A stretch of 64,000 nucleotides of DNA, taken from assembly GCA_963676165.1 (NCBI GenBank), contig OY781043.1, positions 2,046,001-2,110,000 of the forward strand, given 5' to 3'. Position numbers and translations under genes: made by a program. Source of the DNA: JAQIBY01 sp963676165 (GTDB lineage: Bacteria > Bacteroidota > Bacteroidia > Bacteroidales > ML635J-15). Shown here piece by piece: positions 18,745 to 28,042 of this stretch (the first letter of the stretch is position 1; each line of letters starts with the position of its first letter). The notes under the pieces are model-generated. The model did no database searches and had not been told where the DNA came from. It saw only the letters and a program-made list of their open reading frames with translations.

Positions 18745-20247
18745 TTACAATATTTTGTAAACATTTTTCAAATTATCAATTAAATCACTAGCGATTAATG
18801 CTTGTTCGCCAAATGCATCCGCAAAAATATCTCCAGCCTTTCCATGCATCCAAACGGCAACAAGGGCAGCATCTTCAGGTGAATAATTTTGTGCAAGCAG
18901 TGACAATATCATTCCTGTCAAAACATCTCCTGATCCACCTGTAGCCATACCCGGATTGCCTGTTGAATTAAAAACGACACGTCCATCAGGCATCGCTATG
19001 CGTGAAAATGCGCCTTTAAAGATAATAATGATTTTGTATTTCTTAGCAGCTTCAATCTGCATTTCAAGCGACTCGAAATCAGTTTGATACTCACCAAACA
19101 ATCGTTTAAACTCTTTCGCATGTGGCGTAATAATTGTATTTTCAGGCAATTTTTGCAAGTACGATGTGTTTTTCGACAAAATATTTAAGGCATCTGCATC
19201 AAGAACCATAGGAAGGCTACTCTTATCGATGAATTGCAATAATGCAGTTTCAGTATTTGCCTTCATTCCCAATCCCGGACCAATACCTATTGCATTGTAT
19301 GATTGTATATCATTGAGTCTAGAGAAGATTAGCTCAGACTGATCAATGCTTAGCATAGCTTCTGGCACAGCAGTCTGCATGATTTGATATGCCGACTTTG
19401 GGATGTGAGTAGTCAATAAACCTACACCTGTCCTCAGACATGCTCTTGCTGCAAGAACTGCAGCTCCCATCTTTCCATACGCTCCAGCTACCAATAAAGC
19501 ATGCCCATAATTTCCCTTATGTGAAAAGCGTGCACGTCGTTTAATTTTTGCTTGGACATCCGATTTTTCTATCAGGAAATAATCAGAAGTACATTCAGCA
19601 ATTGCCTTTGGATGAAGTCCAATGTCAATTATTTGAATATTTCCAACATACATTTCATTTTCGGGAAGTAAAAATGAAATATTTGGAAATTGCAAAGCTA
19701 ATGTCCAATCGACTTTCAAAATTGCACCATTATTTTTGTCATTGTCCTCTCCCAGTAAGCCTGAAGGAGCATCAACAGAAACAACCTGAACTCGTGACTT
19801 ATTTACAGCATGAATAATTTCTGCAGGCAATCCTTCAATAGGTCGTGTTAATCCAGCACCAAAGATGGCATCAATCACAACATGATTTTGTGTCAATACT
19901 GGCATATCGTCAATGGAATTCACATCCTTAACCTGTCCTTGCATCTTTTGAAATCGAGATAAATTCAAGGCACAATCTGAAGAAATATCAGGAGTAAACC
20001 GTATCATTAGAACGGTAACGTTATACGACTTTTCAGCCAATAAGCGAGCAATTACAAGGCCATCACCCCCATTGTTTCCGGGACCAATTAAAAAAATGAA
20101 GGGATGATTATTTGAAAAATGTGATAAAATCCAGTTCGTCATATTTTCTGATGCTCTTTCCATTAAATCAGGCGATGTAATGGGCTCATAATCCATGGTT
20201 TTAGCATCAATTTCCTTGACTTGCTCAGATTGAAATAACTTTATCAT
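18745..20247 (-). CDS. nnrDE: Bifunctional NAD(P)H-hydrate epimerase / ADP-dependent dehydratase
   Basis: 500 residues, full length for the fused enzyme. N-terminal YjeF_N epimerase (about 1-215; FLIGPGNNGGDGLVIARLL, SVDAPSGL) and C-terminal ribokinase-like dehydratase (about 225-500; GPGLGM, ITPHAKEFKRL, GNPGMATGGSGDVLTG). It repairs damaged NADHX and NADPHX. It is the first gene of the three-gene operon ending with the Omp85 protein and is divergent from the peptide transporter. Confidence 0.96.
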   Translation of the reverse strand: MIKLFQSEQVKEIDAKTMDYEPITSPDLMERASENMTNWILSHFSNNHPFIFLIGPGNNGGDGLVIARLLAEKSYNVTVLMIRFTPDISSDCALNLSRFQKMQGQVKDVNSIDDMPVLTQNHVVIDAIFGAGLTRPIEGLPAEIIHAVNKSRVQVVSVDAPSGLLGEDNDKNNGAILKVDWTLALQFPNISFLLPENEMYVGNIQIIDIGLHPKAIAECTSDYFLIEKSDVQAKIKRRARFSHKGNYGHALLVAGAYGKMGAAVLAARACLRTGVGLLTTHIPKSAYQIMQTAVPEAMLSIDQSELIFSRLNDIQSYNAIGIGPGLGMKANTETALLQFIDKSSLPMVLDADALNILSKNTSYLQKLPENTIITPHAKEFKRLFGEYQTDFESLEMQIEAAKKYKIIIIFKGAFSRIAMPDGRVVFNSTGNPGMATGGSGDVLTGMILSLLAQNYSPEDAALVAVWMHGKAGDIFADAFGEQALIASDLIDNLKNVYKIL

Positions 20248-20263
20248 AACAGATAGTTTATTA

Positions 20264-20271
20264 CAAATTTA
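20264..20271 (-). promoter_or_regulatory. Promoter -7 box for the nnr operon
   Basis: On the minus strand TAAATTTG matches the Bacteroidota -7 consensus TAnnTTTG and lies 16-23 nt before the start codon. The -33 position is only T-rich, so this is a partial match. Confidence 0.4.
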
Positions 20272-20295
20272 CACTCTTTTTAAATAACATAAAAA

Positions 20296-20325
20296 TTGAG
20301 AAATTCAAAAAGATTTCTATCTTTG
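20296..20325 (+). promoter_or_regulatory. Bacteroidota-type promoter for the peptide transporter
   Basis: TTG at 20296-20298, 19 nt, then TATCTTTG at 20318-20325: a complete match to the -33/-7 consensus, about 40 nt before the ATG at 20365. Confidence 0.7.
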
Positions 20326-20364
20326 TTCATCTAGAAAACGAATATTAATCAAAAATCAACGAAT

Positions 20365-21978
20365 ATGTTTAAAAATCAACCAAAAGGACTTATTCCTGCT
20401 TCTCTGGCAAATATGGGAGAACGGTTTGGGTTCTACACGATGATGGCGATTTTAGTACTGTTCTTACAGGCTAAATTCGGATTAAACGGGAAAGATGCAG
20501 GATTGATTTATTCCGTATTTTATTTCTCAATTTATATTCTGGCTTTTGTTGGCGGACTTATCGCTGATAAAATCAGAAATTACAAAGGAGTAATTCTTAC
20601 AGGATTGCTCGTCATGGCTGGTGGTTATGTCATGTTGGCTATTCCAACCCCATCACCAGTACCTGCAGCACAAAAAACAATGTTTCTGGTATTTACATGC
20701 TTTGCATTGTTTGTGATTGCATTTGGTAATGGTCTATTCAAGGGTAACTTACAAGCCTTGGTTGGTCAAATGTATGACAATGAAAAATACAAAGACATGC
20801 GTGACTCTGGTTTTTCTTTGTTTTACATGTTTATTAATGTTGGTGCTATTTTCGCTCCTTTTACAGCGATTGCTATTCGTAACTGGTGGTTAAGCAAATC
20901 AAACTTATTGTATGATGCAAACTTACCAAACCTTTGTCACCAGCACTTAAACGGAACATTAGAATCTACTAAAGTTGTTGGAGCTGGTGCTTTAGATCAA
21001 GCGCAAGGTGTAGCAGAACAAGTTTTTGCACTCGACCCAGCAAACCGTTTTCAACAATTAGCTGCTTCTGTTTCAGAAGTTGGAGCATCAACAGATCTCA
21101 CTGCTTTTGCAAACAAGTATTTGAACGTCTTTAATACAGGTTTCCACTATGCATTTGCTGCTGCAATTGGCGCAATGGCTATTTCTCTTGTTATTTATTT
21201 ATGGAATAAACGTAAATTCCCTAGCATTAACAAAGCTGAAGAGAAAGCACAAGCTGCTGACCCTAAATCTGCTGAAATTAAAATGGAAGCTAAAGAAATC
21301 AAACAGCGTTTATATGCATTATTTGCTGTATTTGGTATCGTTATTTTCTTCTGGTTCTCATTCCATCAAAATGGTCTTACTCTTACAATGTTCGCCCGTG
21401 ACTATACGGATTTAAGTGCGATTAAAATTAACTTAGGATCCATCTCCATTGTTGGTGCGGAAATATTCCAGTCAATTAACCCAATTTTCATTGTTCTCTT
21501 AACTCCGATTATTATGGGAATCTTTGGCTGGTTACGCTCAAAAGGAAAAGAACCTTCAACACCTAAGAAAATTGCTATCGGTATGGGTATTGCAGCTTCT
21601 GCATACATCCTTATGGCTATTGGCTCAGGAAGCTTACCACCATTTGGAGACATTGACGGAAGCCCACTTTCTGATTCAGCGAAAGTGACTCCTTTCTTGT
21701 TGATTGGAACATATTTCATTCTTACAATTGCAGAATTGTTTATTAGTCCATTGGGAATATCATTCGTGTCTAAAGTCGCTCCACCACACCTTCAAGGAAT
21801 CATGCAAGGTGGTTGGTTAGGTGCAACTGCGATTGGTAACCAATTACTTTTTATTGGTGCAATTCTATACGAAAGTATCCCACTATGGTTAACATGGTCA
21901 GTCTTTGTCAGTGTCTGTCTGATGTCAATGATTGTTATGTTATTCATGGTTAAGTGGTTGGAAAGAATTACTAAATAA
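20365..21978 (+). CDS. POT/PTR2-family proton-coupled peptide transporter
   Basis: 537 residues with about 12-14 membrane helices. The family signature is at the N-terminus (SLANMGERFGFYTMMAILVLFL, the ExxERFxYY-type motif) and in GNGLFKGNLQALVGQMYD and SLFYMFINVGAIFAP. It imports di- and tripeptides with protons across the inner membrane. A soluble insert between helices (about 190-255) is typical of Bacteroidota members. It has its own promoter and is followed 18 nt later by a small lipoprotein gene. Confidence 0.95.
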   Translation: MFKNQPKGLIPASLANMGERFGFYTMMAILVLFLQAKFGLNGKDAGLIYSVFYFSIYILAFVGGLIADKIRNYKGVILTGLLVMAGGYVMLAIPTPSPVPAAQKTMFLVFTCFALFVIAFGNGLFKGNLQALVGQMYDNEKYKDMRDSGFSLFYMFINVGAIFAPFTAIAIRNWWLSKSNLLYDANLPNLCHQHLNGTLESTKVVGAGALDQAQGVAEQVFALDPANRFQQLAASVSEVGASTDLTAFANKYLNVFNTGFHYAFAAAIGAMAISLVIYLWNKRKFPSINKAEEKAQAADPKSAEIKMEAKEIKQRLYALFAVFGIVIFFWFSFHQNGLTLTMFARDYTDLSAIKINLGSISIVGAEIFQSINPIFIVLLTPIIMGIFGWLRSKGKEPSTPKKIAIGMGIAASAYILMAIGSGSLPPFGDIDGSPLSDSAKVTPFLLIGTYFILTIAELFISPLGISFVSKVAPPHLQGIMQGGWLGATAIGNQLLFIGAILYESIPLWLTWSVFVSVCLMSMIVMLFMVKWLERITK

Positions 21979-21996
21979 TATTAAAATTTGACAATT

Positions 21997-22395
21997 ATGA
22001 AAAAGTTAATGATATATGGACTCATCGCAATGGCTTTCTTGTTTAGCTCTTGTTCAAAAGATGATCCCAAAGCTGATGTCGATAAGCTTATTGTGACAAT
22101 GGAACGTTACAATGACACCTTTGACAAGCTTAATGAAGACGGTGTTATCTCACGTGAAGCTCCAAATGAAGATGAAAATTCAGAATATGATGAGCTAAAA
22201 GAGATTGCAAATCAATACTATGAAGGTTTGAACAATATCAATAAAAAAATTGATAAAGAAAAAACCAGAATAGAAGATGGCAAAAAGGTGAACAACTATG
22301 AAGATGGCTACAAAACTGCTGTAAAAGAAAAGGAAGCAGAAATCGAAAAAGTCACCAAAGAATTCATAGAAAAAGTAAAAATGCTTGAAGAATAG
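21997..22395 (+). CDS. Small coiled-coil lipoprotein of unknown function
   Basis: 132 residues from the Met at 21997. Lipoprotein signal with FLFSSCSKDD (Cys about 19), then a highly charged, Lys/Glu-rich helical region (LKEIANQYYEGLNNINKKID and KEKEAEIEKVTKEFIEKV) predicted to form a coiled coil. No family is recognised. It lies 18 nt after the peptide transporter and before a terminator, so the two probably share a transcript. Confidence 0.72.
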   Translation: MKKLMIYGLIAMAFLFSSCSKDDPKADVDKLIVTMERYNDTFDKLNEDGVISREAPNEDENSEYDELKEIANQYYEGLNNINKKIDKEKTRIEDGKKVNNYEDGYKTAVKEKEAEIEKVTKEFIEKVKMLEE

Positions 22396-22434
22396 TTTTT
22401 GAAAAATAAAGTTTAAGCAAAATACAATAAAATC

Positions 22435-22468
22435 AATGGCTGCTTGTTTTATAAGCAGCCATTTTTTT
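22435..22468 (+). terminator. Terminator after the peptide transporter/lipoprotein pair
   Basis: ATGGCTGCTT-GTTTTAT-AAGCAGCCAT, a 10-bp perfect stem followed by seven T. It ends about 30 nt before the next start codon. Confidence 0.88.
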
Positions 22469-22494
22469 ATATTTTTACACTTCATAATAAAATC

Positions 22495-25400
22495 ATGACA
22501 ATGAATTACAAACTGTTTGATAAGATTTTTGGCTGGGTAGCTTTCTTAATCGCTGCAACTGTCTATTTAATGACTATAGAGCCAACTGTTAGCTTCTGGG
22601 ATTGTGGGGAGTTTATTTCCAGTTCATATAAATTGGAGGTTGGTCACCCACCTGGAGCACCTAGTTTTATGTTATTCGGACGCATTGCCGCCCTTTTTGC
22701 TAGTGAGCCAGCTCAAGTTGCTAAAATGATAAACAGTTTATCTGCTTTAGCTTCAGCAGCAACCATCATGTTCCTCTTCTGGACAATTTCCTATTTTGCG
22801 AGACGTATTCTTGCTCCTGATGGAAAAGTTAGTACAGAAAAAGCAATTGCAATTATTGGAGCTTCACTTGTCGGATCTTTAGTTTATACTTTTTCAGATA
22901 CTTTCTGGTTCTCTGCTGTTGAAGGTGAAGTGTATGCTTCATCCTCTTTCTTTACGGCAATTGTCTTTTGGGCAATCATAAAATGGGAACAAAGCATGGA
23001 TAAACGCATTGCAATACGCTGGATTTTACTTATTGCTATCCTAGTGGGTCTGTCGCTTGGAGTTCACCTCTTAAACTTGCTTGCAATTCCGGCGATGGTA
23101 CTTGTTTATTATTTTAAAAAGTACAAACAAAGTCCACAGGGTGTATTAATTTCACTAGGAGTATCTTTATTAATTCTGGTATCCATCATGTACGGAGTGG
23201 TTCCAGGGGTTGCTAAAGTTGCATTTCAATTTGAATTATTCTTTGTCAACACACTAGGCATGCCATATTTTGCTGGTGTAATTGTTTGGATTATTTTATT
23301 GTTTGTCTCACTGATTGCATCTCTCTATTTCACTCAATTTAAAGAACATAAACTTTTAGGAACCGTCAGTATATTCTTCGGATTGTTTTTCTTAGGCATT
23401 CCATTCATGGGAAATGCTTTTTTGGCTGTAATATTGGTAGCTGGTCTTGCTATTGGCATATATCTTCTGTATGACAAGCACAGGCACTTGCTAAACACAA
23501 TTATGCTTGCCTTTACTTTCATTCTAATTGGATATAGCACGTTCTCTATCATCGTTATTCGTTCACTTGCGAATCCTCCAATGGACCAAAATAATCCGGA
23601 CAATATGTTCACTCTATTGTCATATCTGAATCGTGAGCAATATGGTGACAGACCATTATTTTACGGCGAATATTATAATTCTGATGTGGACCGTTATGAA
23701 CCATACATTGATGGTAAGCCTATTTATCACAAAAAAGATGGAGAATACAAAGTTGTTGGTTATAAACCAATTAAAAATTACGATAAAAATGACTTAACAT
23801 TATTCCCAAGAATGTATAGCCCACAACCTAATCATATTGAAGAATATAAACGCTGGGCAAACATACGGGGAAATAGGACTCCAACCTTTAGCCAAAACAT
23901 GAGATATTTCTTTTCCTATCAAATGGGTTGGATGTATTGGAGATATTTCATGTGGAATTTTGCAGGAAGACAGAATGACATTCAAGGACATGGCGGAGCC
24001 GTTAATGGAAATTGGATATCTGGAATTCCTGCTTTTGATAAAGGTCGTGTTGGGGATTTGGACAAAATGCCTGATCATATGAAAGGGAAAGCCCACAACA
24101 AATATTACATGCTTCCTTTAATACTTGGTCTATTGGGATTAGCGTTGCAGCTAGTTAAGCATCCAAAAGATTGGTGGGTTGTATTAGCACTGTTTATACT
24201 TACAGGTATTGCGATTGTAGTTTACCTAAATCAACCTCCATTACAACCGAGGGAAAGAGATTATGCCTATGCAGGTTCCTTCTATGCCTTTAGTATTTGG
24301 GTAGGTCTTGGGGCGCTGGCTGTTTATGCGGGACTCCGAAAACTTATGTCTGCAACTCCTTCAGCAGTGCTTGCTACCGGAATTACATTGTTGGTACCAC
24401 TGCAAATGGCTGCTCAAAACTGGGACGACCATGATCGTAGTAATCGTAGAATGGCACAAGCCTTTGCACATAATTACCTCAATAGTTGTGAGAAAAATGC
24501 CATACTCTTTACTTATGGAGACAATGATACATTCCCAATTTGGTATGCACAAGAAGTAGAAGGTGTTCGTCCTGATGTCAAAGTTTGCTGTCTCCCATAT
24601 TTTGCAAGCAATTGGTATGTTGACCAAATGAAAATGGCTACTTATGAAGCAGCACCTATGCCGTTAAGCTTTGACTCAACAGTCTATGAACCTCAGAAAC
24701 GAGAAATTATTTATTTGGTTCAAGACCCTGCATTCTCTGGCTATCAACCTATAAATAAGGTAATGAACTTTATCCAAGATGATAAACGTTCTCTTCTAAG
24801 CTATCAGGGAACTGATTATCACACCTACCCTACAACCAAACTTATTCTTCCGGTTGATTCGGCCAACGTCATCAAAAATGGCATCGTAAAACCAGAAGAT
24901 GCACATTTAATGGAACAGGAAATTCGTTTTGACTTCCAACAAAAAGCTATCATGAAAAATCAAATGATGTTCCTTGATATGCTTAACACGAACAATTGGG
25001 AACGCCCAGTATATTTCACAAGCATCGGAAGTGAAAACACCATGAATCTTGATCCTTATTTCCAACATGACGGTTTTACATATCGTTTAACTCCGATTAA
25101 GAGTGAAAATGGTAACCGTATTGACACAGACATTCTGTATGACAACCTAATGAACAATTTCGAATATGGAAACATGAATGATTCTGAAATTTATGTGGAT
25201 TTCACTTCACGTAGAACCACAAAAATTGTTCGCTTACGCCAAACATTTGTTTCACTTGCCAATGCATTGCGTAAAGAAGGAGATATGGACAGAGCTATTG
25301 AAGTCATGAATCGTTGCAATGAGCTTTTCCCTATTAAACGTTTTAAACCTGACTATTTCGATATGGATGTTGCAGATACATGGTATCGTTTAGGTGAATT

Positions 25401-25650
25401 TGAACGTGGCGATAAGTTTCTGACAGATGTTATGGATATTTACACTCAGGAAATTGAGTATTATTTCTCATTCAAAAAGGATGATATTCAAATGCTTTAC
25501 AGAGAAACAGGAATGGCAATAACATCCATCAATGAGTGCCAAAGAGTGGCTATGAGACATGGACGTCAGGACATTGCTATGAAAGCGAATACTCTGTACG
25601 GTCAGTATGCACCATTATTTGAGGAAGTATTCAATATGCAAATGAGATAG
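22495..25650 (+). CDS. DUF2723 multi-pass membrane protein
   Basis: About 1051 residues. The N-terminal domain has the DUF2723 signature (TIEPTVSFWDCGEFISSSYKL-type sequence and VGHPPGAPSFMLFGR) followed by some 10-12 membrane helices (to about 630). The C-terminal soluble part has QPPLQPRERDYAYAGSF, ENAILFTYGDNDTFP-like sequence and a helical tail (LANALRKEGDMDRAIEVMNRC) resembling a TPR. DUF2723 proteins resemble membrane glycosyltransferases of the GT-C fold; the Asp-Glu after the first helix (WDCGEF) fits the catalytic position. The substrate is unknown. The starts at 22495 and 22501 are both possible; a longer frame from 22444 would begin inside the upstream terminator. Confidence 0.88.
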   Translation: MTMNYKLFDKIFGWVAFLIAATVYLMTIEPTVSFWDCGEFISSSYKLEVGHPPGAPSFMLFGRIAALFASEPAQVAKMINSLSALASAATIMFLFWTISYFARRILAPDGKVSTEKAIAIIGASLVGSLVYTFSDTFWFSAVEGEVYASSSFFTAIVFWAIIKWEQSMDKRIAIRWILLIAILVGLSLGVHLLNLLAIPAMVLVYYFKKYKQSPQGVLISLGVSLLILVSIMYGVVPGVAKVAFQFELFFVNTLGMPYFAGVIVWIILLFVSLIASLYFTQFKEHKLLGTVSIFFGLFFLGIPFMGNAFLAVILVAGLAIGIYLLYDKHRHLLNTIMLAFTFILIGYSTFSIIVIRSLANPPMDQNNPDNMFTLLSYLNREQYGDRPLFYGEYYNSDVDRYEPYIDGKPIYHKKDGEYKVVGYKPIKNYDKNDLTLFPRMYSPQPNHIEEYKRWANIRGNRTPTFSQNMRYFFSYQMGWMYWRYFMWNFAGRQNDIQGHGGAVNGNWISGIPAFDKGRVGDLDKMPDHMKGKAHNKYYMLPLILGLLGLALQLVKHPKDWWVVLALFILTGIAIVVYLNQPPLQPRERDYAYAGSFYAFSIWVGLGALAVYAGLRKLMSATPSAVLATGITLLVPLQMAAQNWDDHDRSNRRMAQAFAHNYLNSCEKNAILFTYGDNDTFPIWYAQEVEGVRPDVKVCCLPYFASNWYVDQMKMATYEAAPMPLSFDSTVYEPQKREIIYLVQDPAFSGYQPINKVMNFIQDDKRSLLSYQGTDYHTYPTTKLILPVDSANVIKNGIVKPEDAHLMEQEIRFDFQQKAIMKNQMMFLDMLNTNNWERPVYFTSIGSENTMNLDPYFQHDGFTYRLTPIKSENGNRIDTDILYDNLMNNFEYGNMNDSEIYVDFTSRRTTKIVRLRQTFVSLANALRKEGDMDRAIEVMNRCNELFPIKRFKPDYFDMDVADTWYRLGEFERGDKFLTDVMDIYTQEIEYYFSFKKDDIQMLYRETGMAITSINECQRVAMRHGRQDIAMKANTLYGQYAPLFEEVFNMQMR

Positions 25651-25670
25651 TTTAAAAATTGAAGATAAAA

Positions 25671-25705
25671 AATGAGGCTGTCAATGATTGACAGCCTCAT
25701 TTTTA
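25671..25705. terminator. Bidirectional terminator between DUF2723 and acyl-CoA ligase genes
   Basis: AATGAGGCTGTCAAT pairs with ATTGACAGCCTCATT around a minimal loop, with A-rich left and T-rich right flanks. It serves the two convergent genes. Confidence 0.9.
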
Positions 25706-25725
25706 TGCATTATTTAAGTTTTTAT

Positions 25726-27357
25726 TTAAGCGTATTTAAATCGTTTAATTTTTCTGGTAGCAGTTTTCTCGAACTCATTTGAATGCACTACAATTGCTTG
25801 CAATTTTGAATATTTATTCACTCTCGCATTGACAAAATTTTGCAATTCAGCACTGAGTTCATCCAATTTTTGCTCCAGTAGAGCATGCAAGTCTTCTTTA
25901 ATGCATTGAAATTTTGCTTCAATTTCTTCGCGATTAAAATGTACCAAAGCCACAAGTTTTCCTTTGCGTTGAACCACGACAGATTCGGTTACAAATGAGA
26001 AGTTATTAATCAAAGATTCGATGTCTTCAGGATAGATATTTTCACCATTGGAGCCAAGAATCATATTCTTTGAACGTCCTTTTAGGAAAAGATTTCCCTT
26101 CGAATCAAACTCACCCAAATCACCAGAACGAAAATACCCATCTGAAGTAAAGACTTCATCAGTTAATTCAGGATTTTTATAATACCCCTGCATAACATTA
26201 GGACCTTTGATCAAAATTTCACCTGGAGTTCCACCATAAGCGCCATCAGAAATTTTAATATCTACACCCTCAACAGCAGGACCTGTTGATTGCAATTTAG
26301 TATTAGAAGGATTGCAACCTGCTGACAATGGCGCAGACTCTGTCAATCCATAACCAATAGCATACGGGAACTTCGCATCACGCAAGAATTTCTCAACTTT
26401 GCGATCAACCTTAGCACCTCCAATTCCAAAGAATTTCAATTCCCCACCAAACGCATTGTAAATCTTTTTACCTGCAACTCGGTGCAATAGAAATTGAATT
26501 GGCCTAAAGCCATACAAAGCAGAAACAAAGCCTCCTTTTTCAAAGGTAGCAAACACTTTTTTGCGCACCACTTTCTCAATAATCATTGGGACAGTCAGCA
26601 TCATTGTTGGTTTTACTCTCTGCATAGCAGGCAGCAAAACGGAAGCTGTTGGCGCTTTACGCAAATAGGTAACACTTGCACCATTCAAAACAGGCAAGAG
26701 TAATCCTAAAGTATTTTCATATGTATGAGCCAAAGGCAGAACAGATAAAAATCTATCATTTTCATAAACTGCTTGCACCTTATCACCTTGAATCGTATTA
26801 GAAATAAGATTTTTATGTGTAAGCATAACTGCCTTAGGAGTACCGGTTGCACCAGAAGTGTAAAGTATAGCTGCTAAATCATCGTCTTTAGCAAGATCTA
26901 AATTGTAAGCACTAACTTCTTTCCAATTTTGATTTTCACTGACATTCTCAAGTTCAAACACATGATCAAGAGAATCATATTTTTGTGCATCAATTTTATT
27001 CATCAAACGCTCAGAAACAAAAATTGCTTTTGATTCGGAATGAGATAAAATATTATCAATTTCTAAAGCCTCCAATTCGGCGATCATAGGTACAACAATA
27101 GCACCTGAGCTCACTATACCAAAATATGCAATTGCCCATGCAGGACTATTTACAGCAAAAAGAGCAACTTTATCCCCTTTTTGAACGCCAGCATTTTTAA
27201 GTTGTTTTTGAACGCCAAAAACAGCTTGATGCATTTCGCCATAAGTCAATGATTTTTCTTGGTCAAAACCGAGAGAGGTGTTGTTGCTAAATTTTTTGCG
27301 ATTGTGTTCCAGCAGAGCAGGAAAGCTCATCACATTAAGATTTTGTCTATTCTTCAT
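25726..27357 (-). CDS. AMP-forming long-chain acyl-CoA ligase
   Basis: 543 residues of the ANL superfamily. P-loop-like motif AAILYTSGATGTPKAVMLTH (about 165-185), GYGLTESAPL, and the ATP-binding DGYFRSGDLGEFD with GRSKNMILGSNGENIYPEDIE; the catalytic C-terminal Lys is likely in TRKIKRFKY. It activates fatty acids to acyl-CoA via an acyl-adenylate at the inner membrane. It ends slightly short of classical FadD but has all core motifs. It stands alone between two terminator/intergenic regions. Confidence 0.92.
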   Translation of the reverse strand: MKNRQNLNVMSFPALLEHNRKKFSNNTSLGFDQEKSLTYGEMHQAVFGVQKQLKNAGVQKGDKVALFAVNSPAWAIAYFGIVSSGAIVVPMIAELEALEIDNILSHSESKAIFVSERLMNKIDAQKYDSLDHVFELENVSENQNWKEVSAYNLDLAKDDDLAAILYTSGATGTPKAVMLTHKNLISNTIQGDKVQAVYENDRFLSVLPLAHTYENTLGLLLPVLNGASVTYLRKAPTASVLLPAMQRVKPTMMLTVPMIIEKVVRKKVFATFEKGGFVSALYGFRPIQFLLHRVAGKKIYNAFGGELKFFGIGGAKVDRKVEKFLRDAKFPYAIGYGLTESAPLSAGCNPSNTKLQSTGPAVEGVDIKISDGAYGGTPGEILIKGPNVMQGYYKNPELTDEVFTSDGYFRSGDLGEFDSKGNLFLKGRSKNMILGSNGENIYPEDIESLINNFSFVTESVVVQRKGKLVALVHFNREEIEAKFQCIKEDLHALLEQKLDELSAELQNFVNARVNKYSKLQAIVVHSNEFEKTATRKIKRFKYA

Positions 27358-28042
27358 ATATTACAATCTTGCTTCAAATAACGGCATTTAATTTTTGCCA
27401 GCCAAACTTTAAAGCGCTTGTTATACAAAATTGTAAACAAGTTCCTGTTGATAATGTTCATTGCATATTTTATTCGAACATCAAATATTAATAGTTTAAA
27501 CGTTAAATATTTGATTCTAATGTAATATTAGCAGCTTGTAAGTCACTCTCTTGTTTCCGGCATATAAAATGAGAATATAAACATCATTACCCAGCTCTTC
27601 CCCATTGATAACAAAGTCGTTAGCTCCTTCACTGCCATAAATCTCTCCATTAAAATGAAGTAAACTCATGCATCGTTTCACCTGAAACAAACTGCTCAGA
27701 CTGCTGACTATCAAAAGCCCAAACGTAACGGCTTGCTTGATCTGGCTGTTTATTTGATTTATCGGAAACACGTACTGGACGATGATTGAATGATGTTTTC
27801 TGAGCTGGAACTTGATGAAATGGCAACAAACCTGCTAATGGAAGCAGGATTCCCAAAATCTTCTTTTCGTGATAATAATCCCAATTATTTCATGACAAAA
27901 CAGTGTTTTTAAATATTGAGTCGAAAAATAGTTGTTCACAAGAAAATGAATTTTGTGTTAATTTTACTCAAGCAATCCTAAAATGCAGATTCGCATAACA
28001 AACAAAATTTGTATATTCGTACCAAACAAACTAAATCAACCA
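27358..28042. other. 685-nt intergenic region, no intact gene
   Basis: Apart from the frameshifted remnant at 27515-27893, only AT-rich sequence is seen. A degenerate promoter (TATATTCG) lies about 30 nt before the start at 28043. No RNA gene was recognised. Confidence 0.6.
27515..27893 (-). pseudogene. Frameshifted remnant of a small exported T9SS-type protein
   Basis: Reading the minus strand, ATG at 27893 is followed at once by a stop (ATG AAA TAA). Dropping one A gives MNNWDYYHEKKILGILLPLA and a signal-like segment ending VPAQK (frame open 27856-27650). That frame stops after HEFTSF; dropping one T from the TTTT run near 27650 joins it to NGEIYGSEGANDFVINGEEL and NDVYILILYAGNKRVTYKLL, which resembles the end of a T9SS type A sorting domain (GvYil-x-g-kx-tyKlli). 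So about 110 residues would be restored by two single-base changes at homopolymers. It may be a real pseudogene, or a gene with two sequence errors. Confidence 0.45.
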
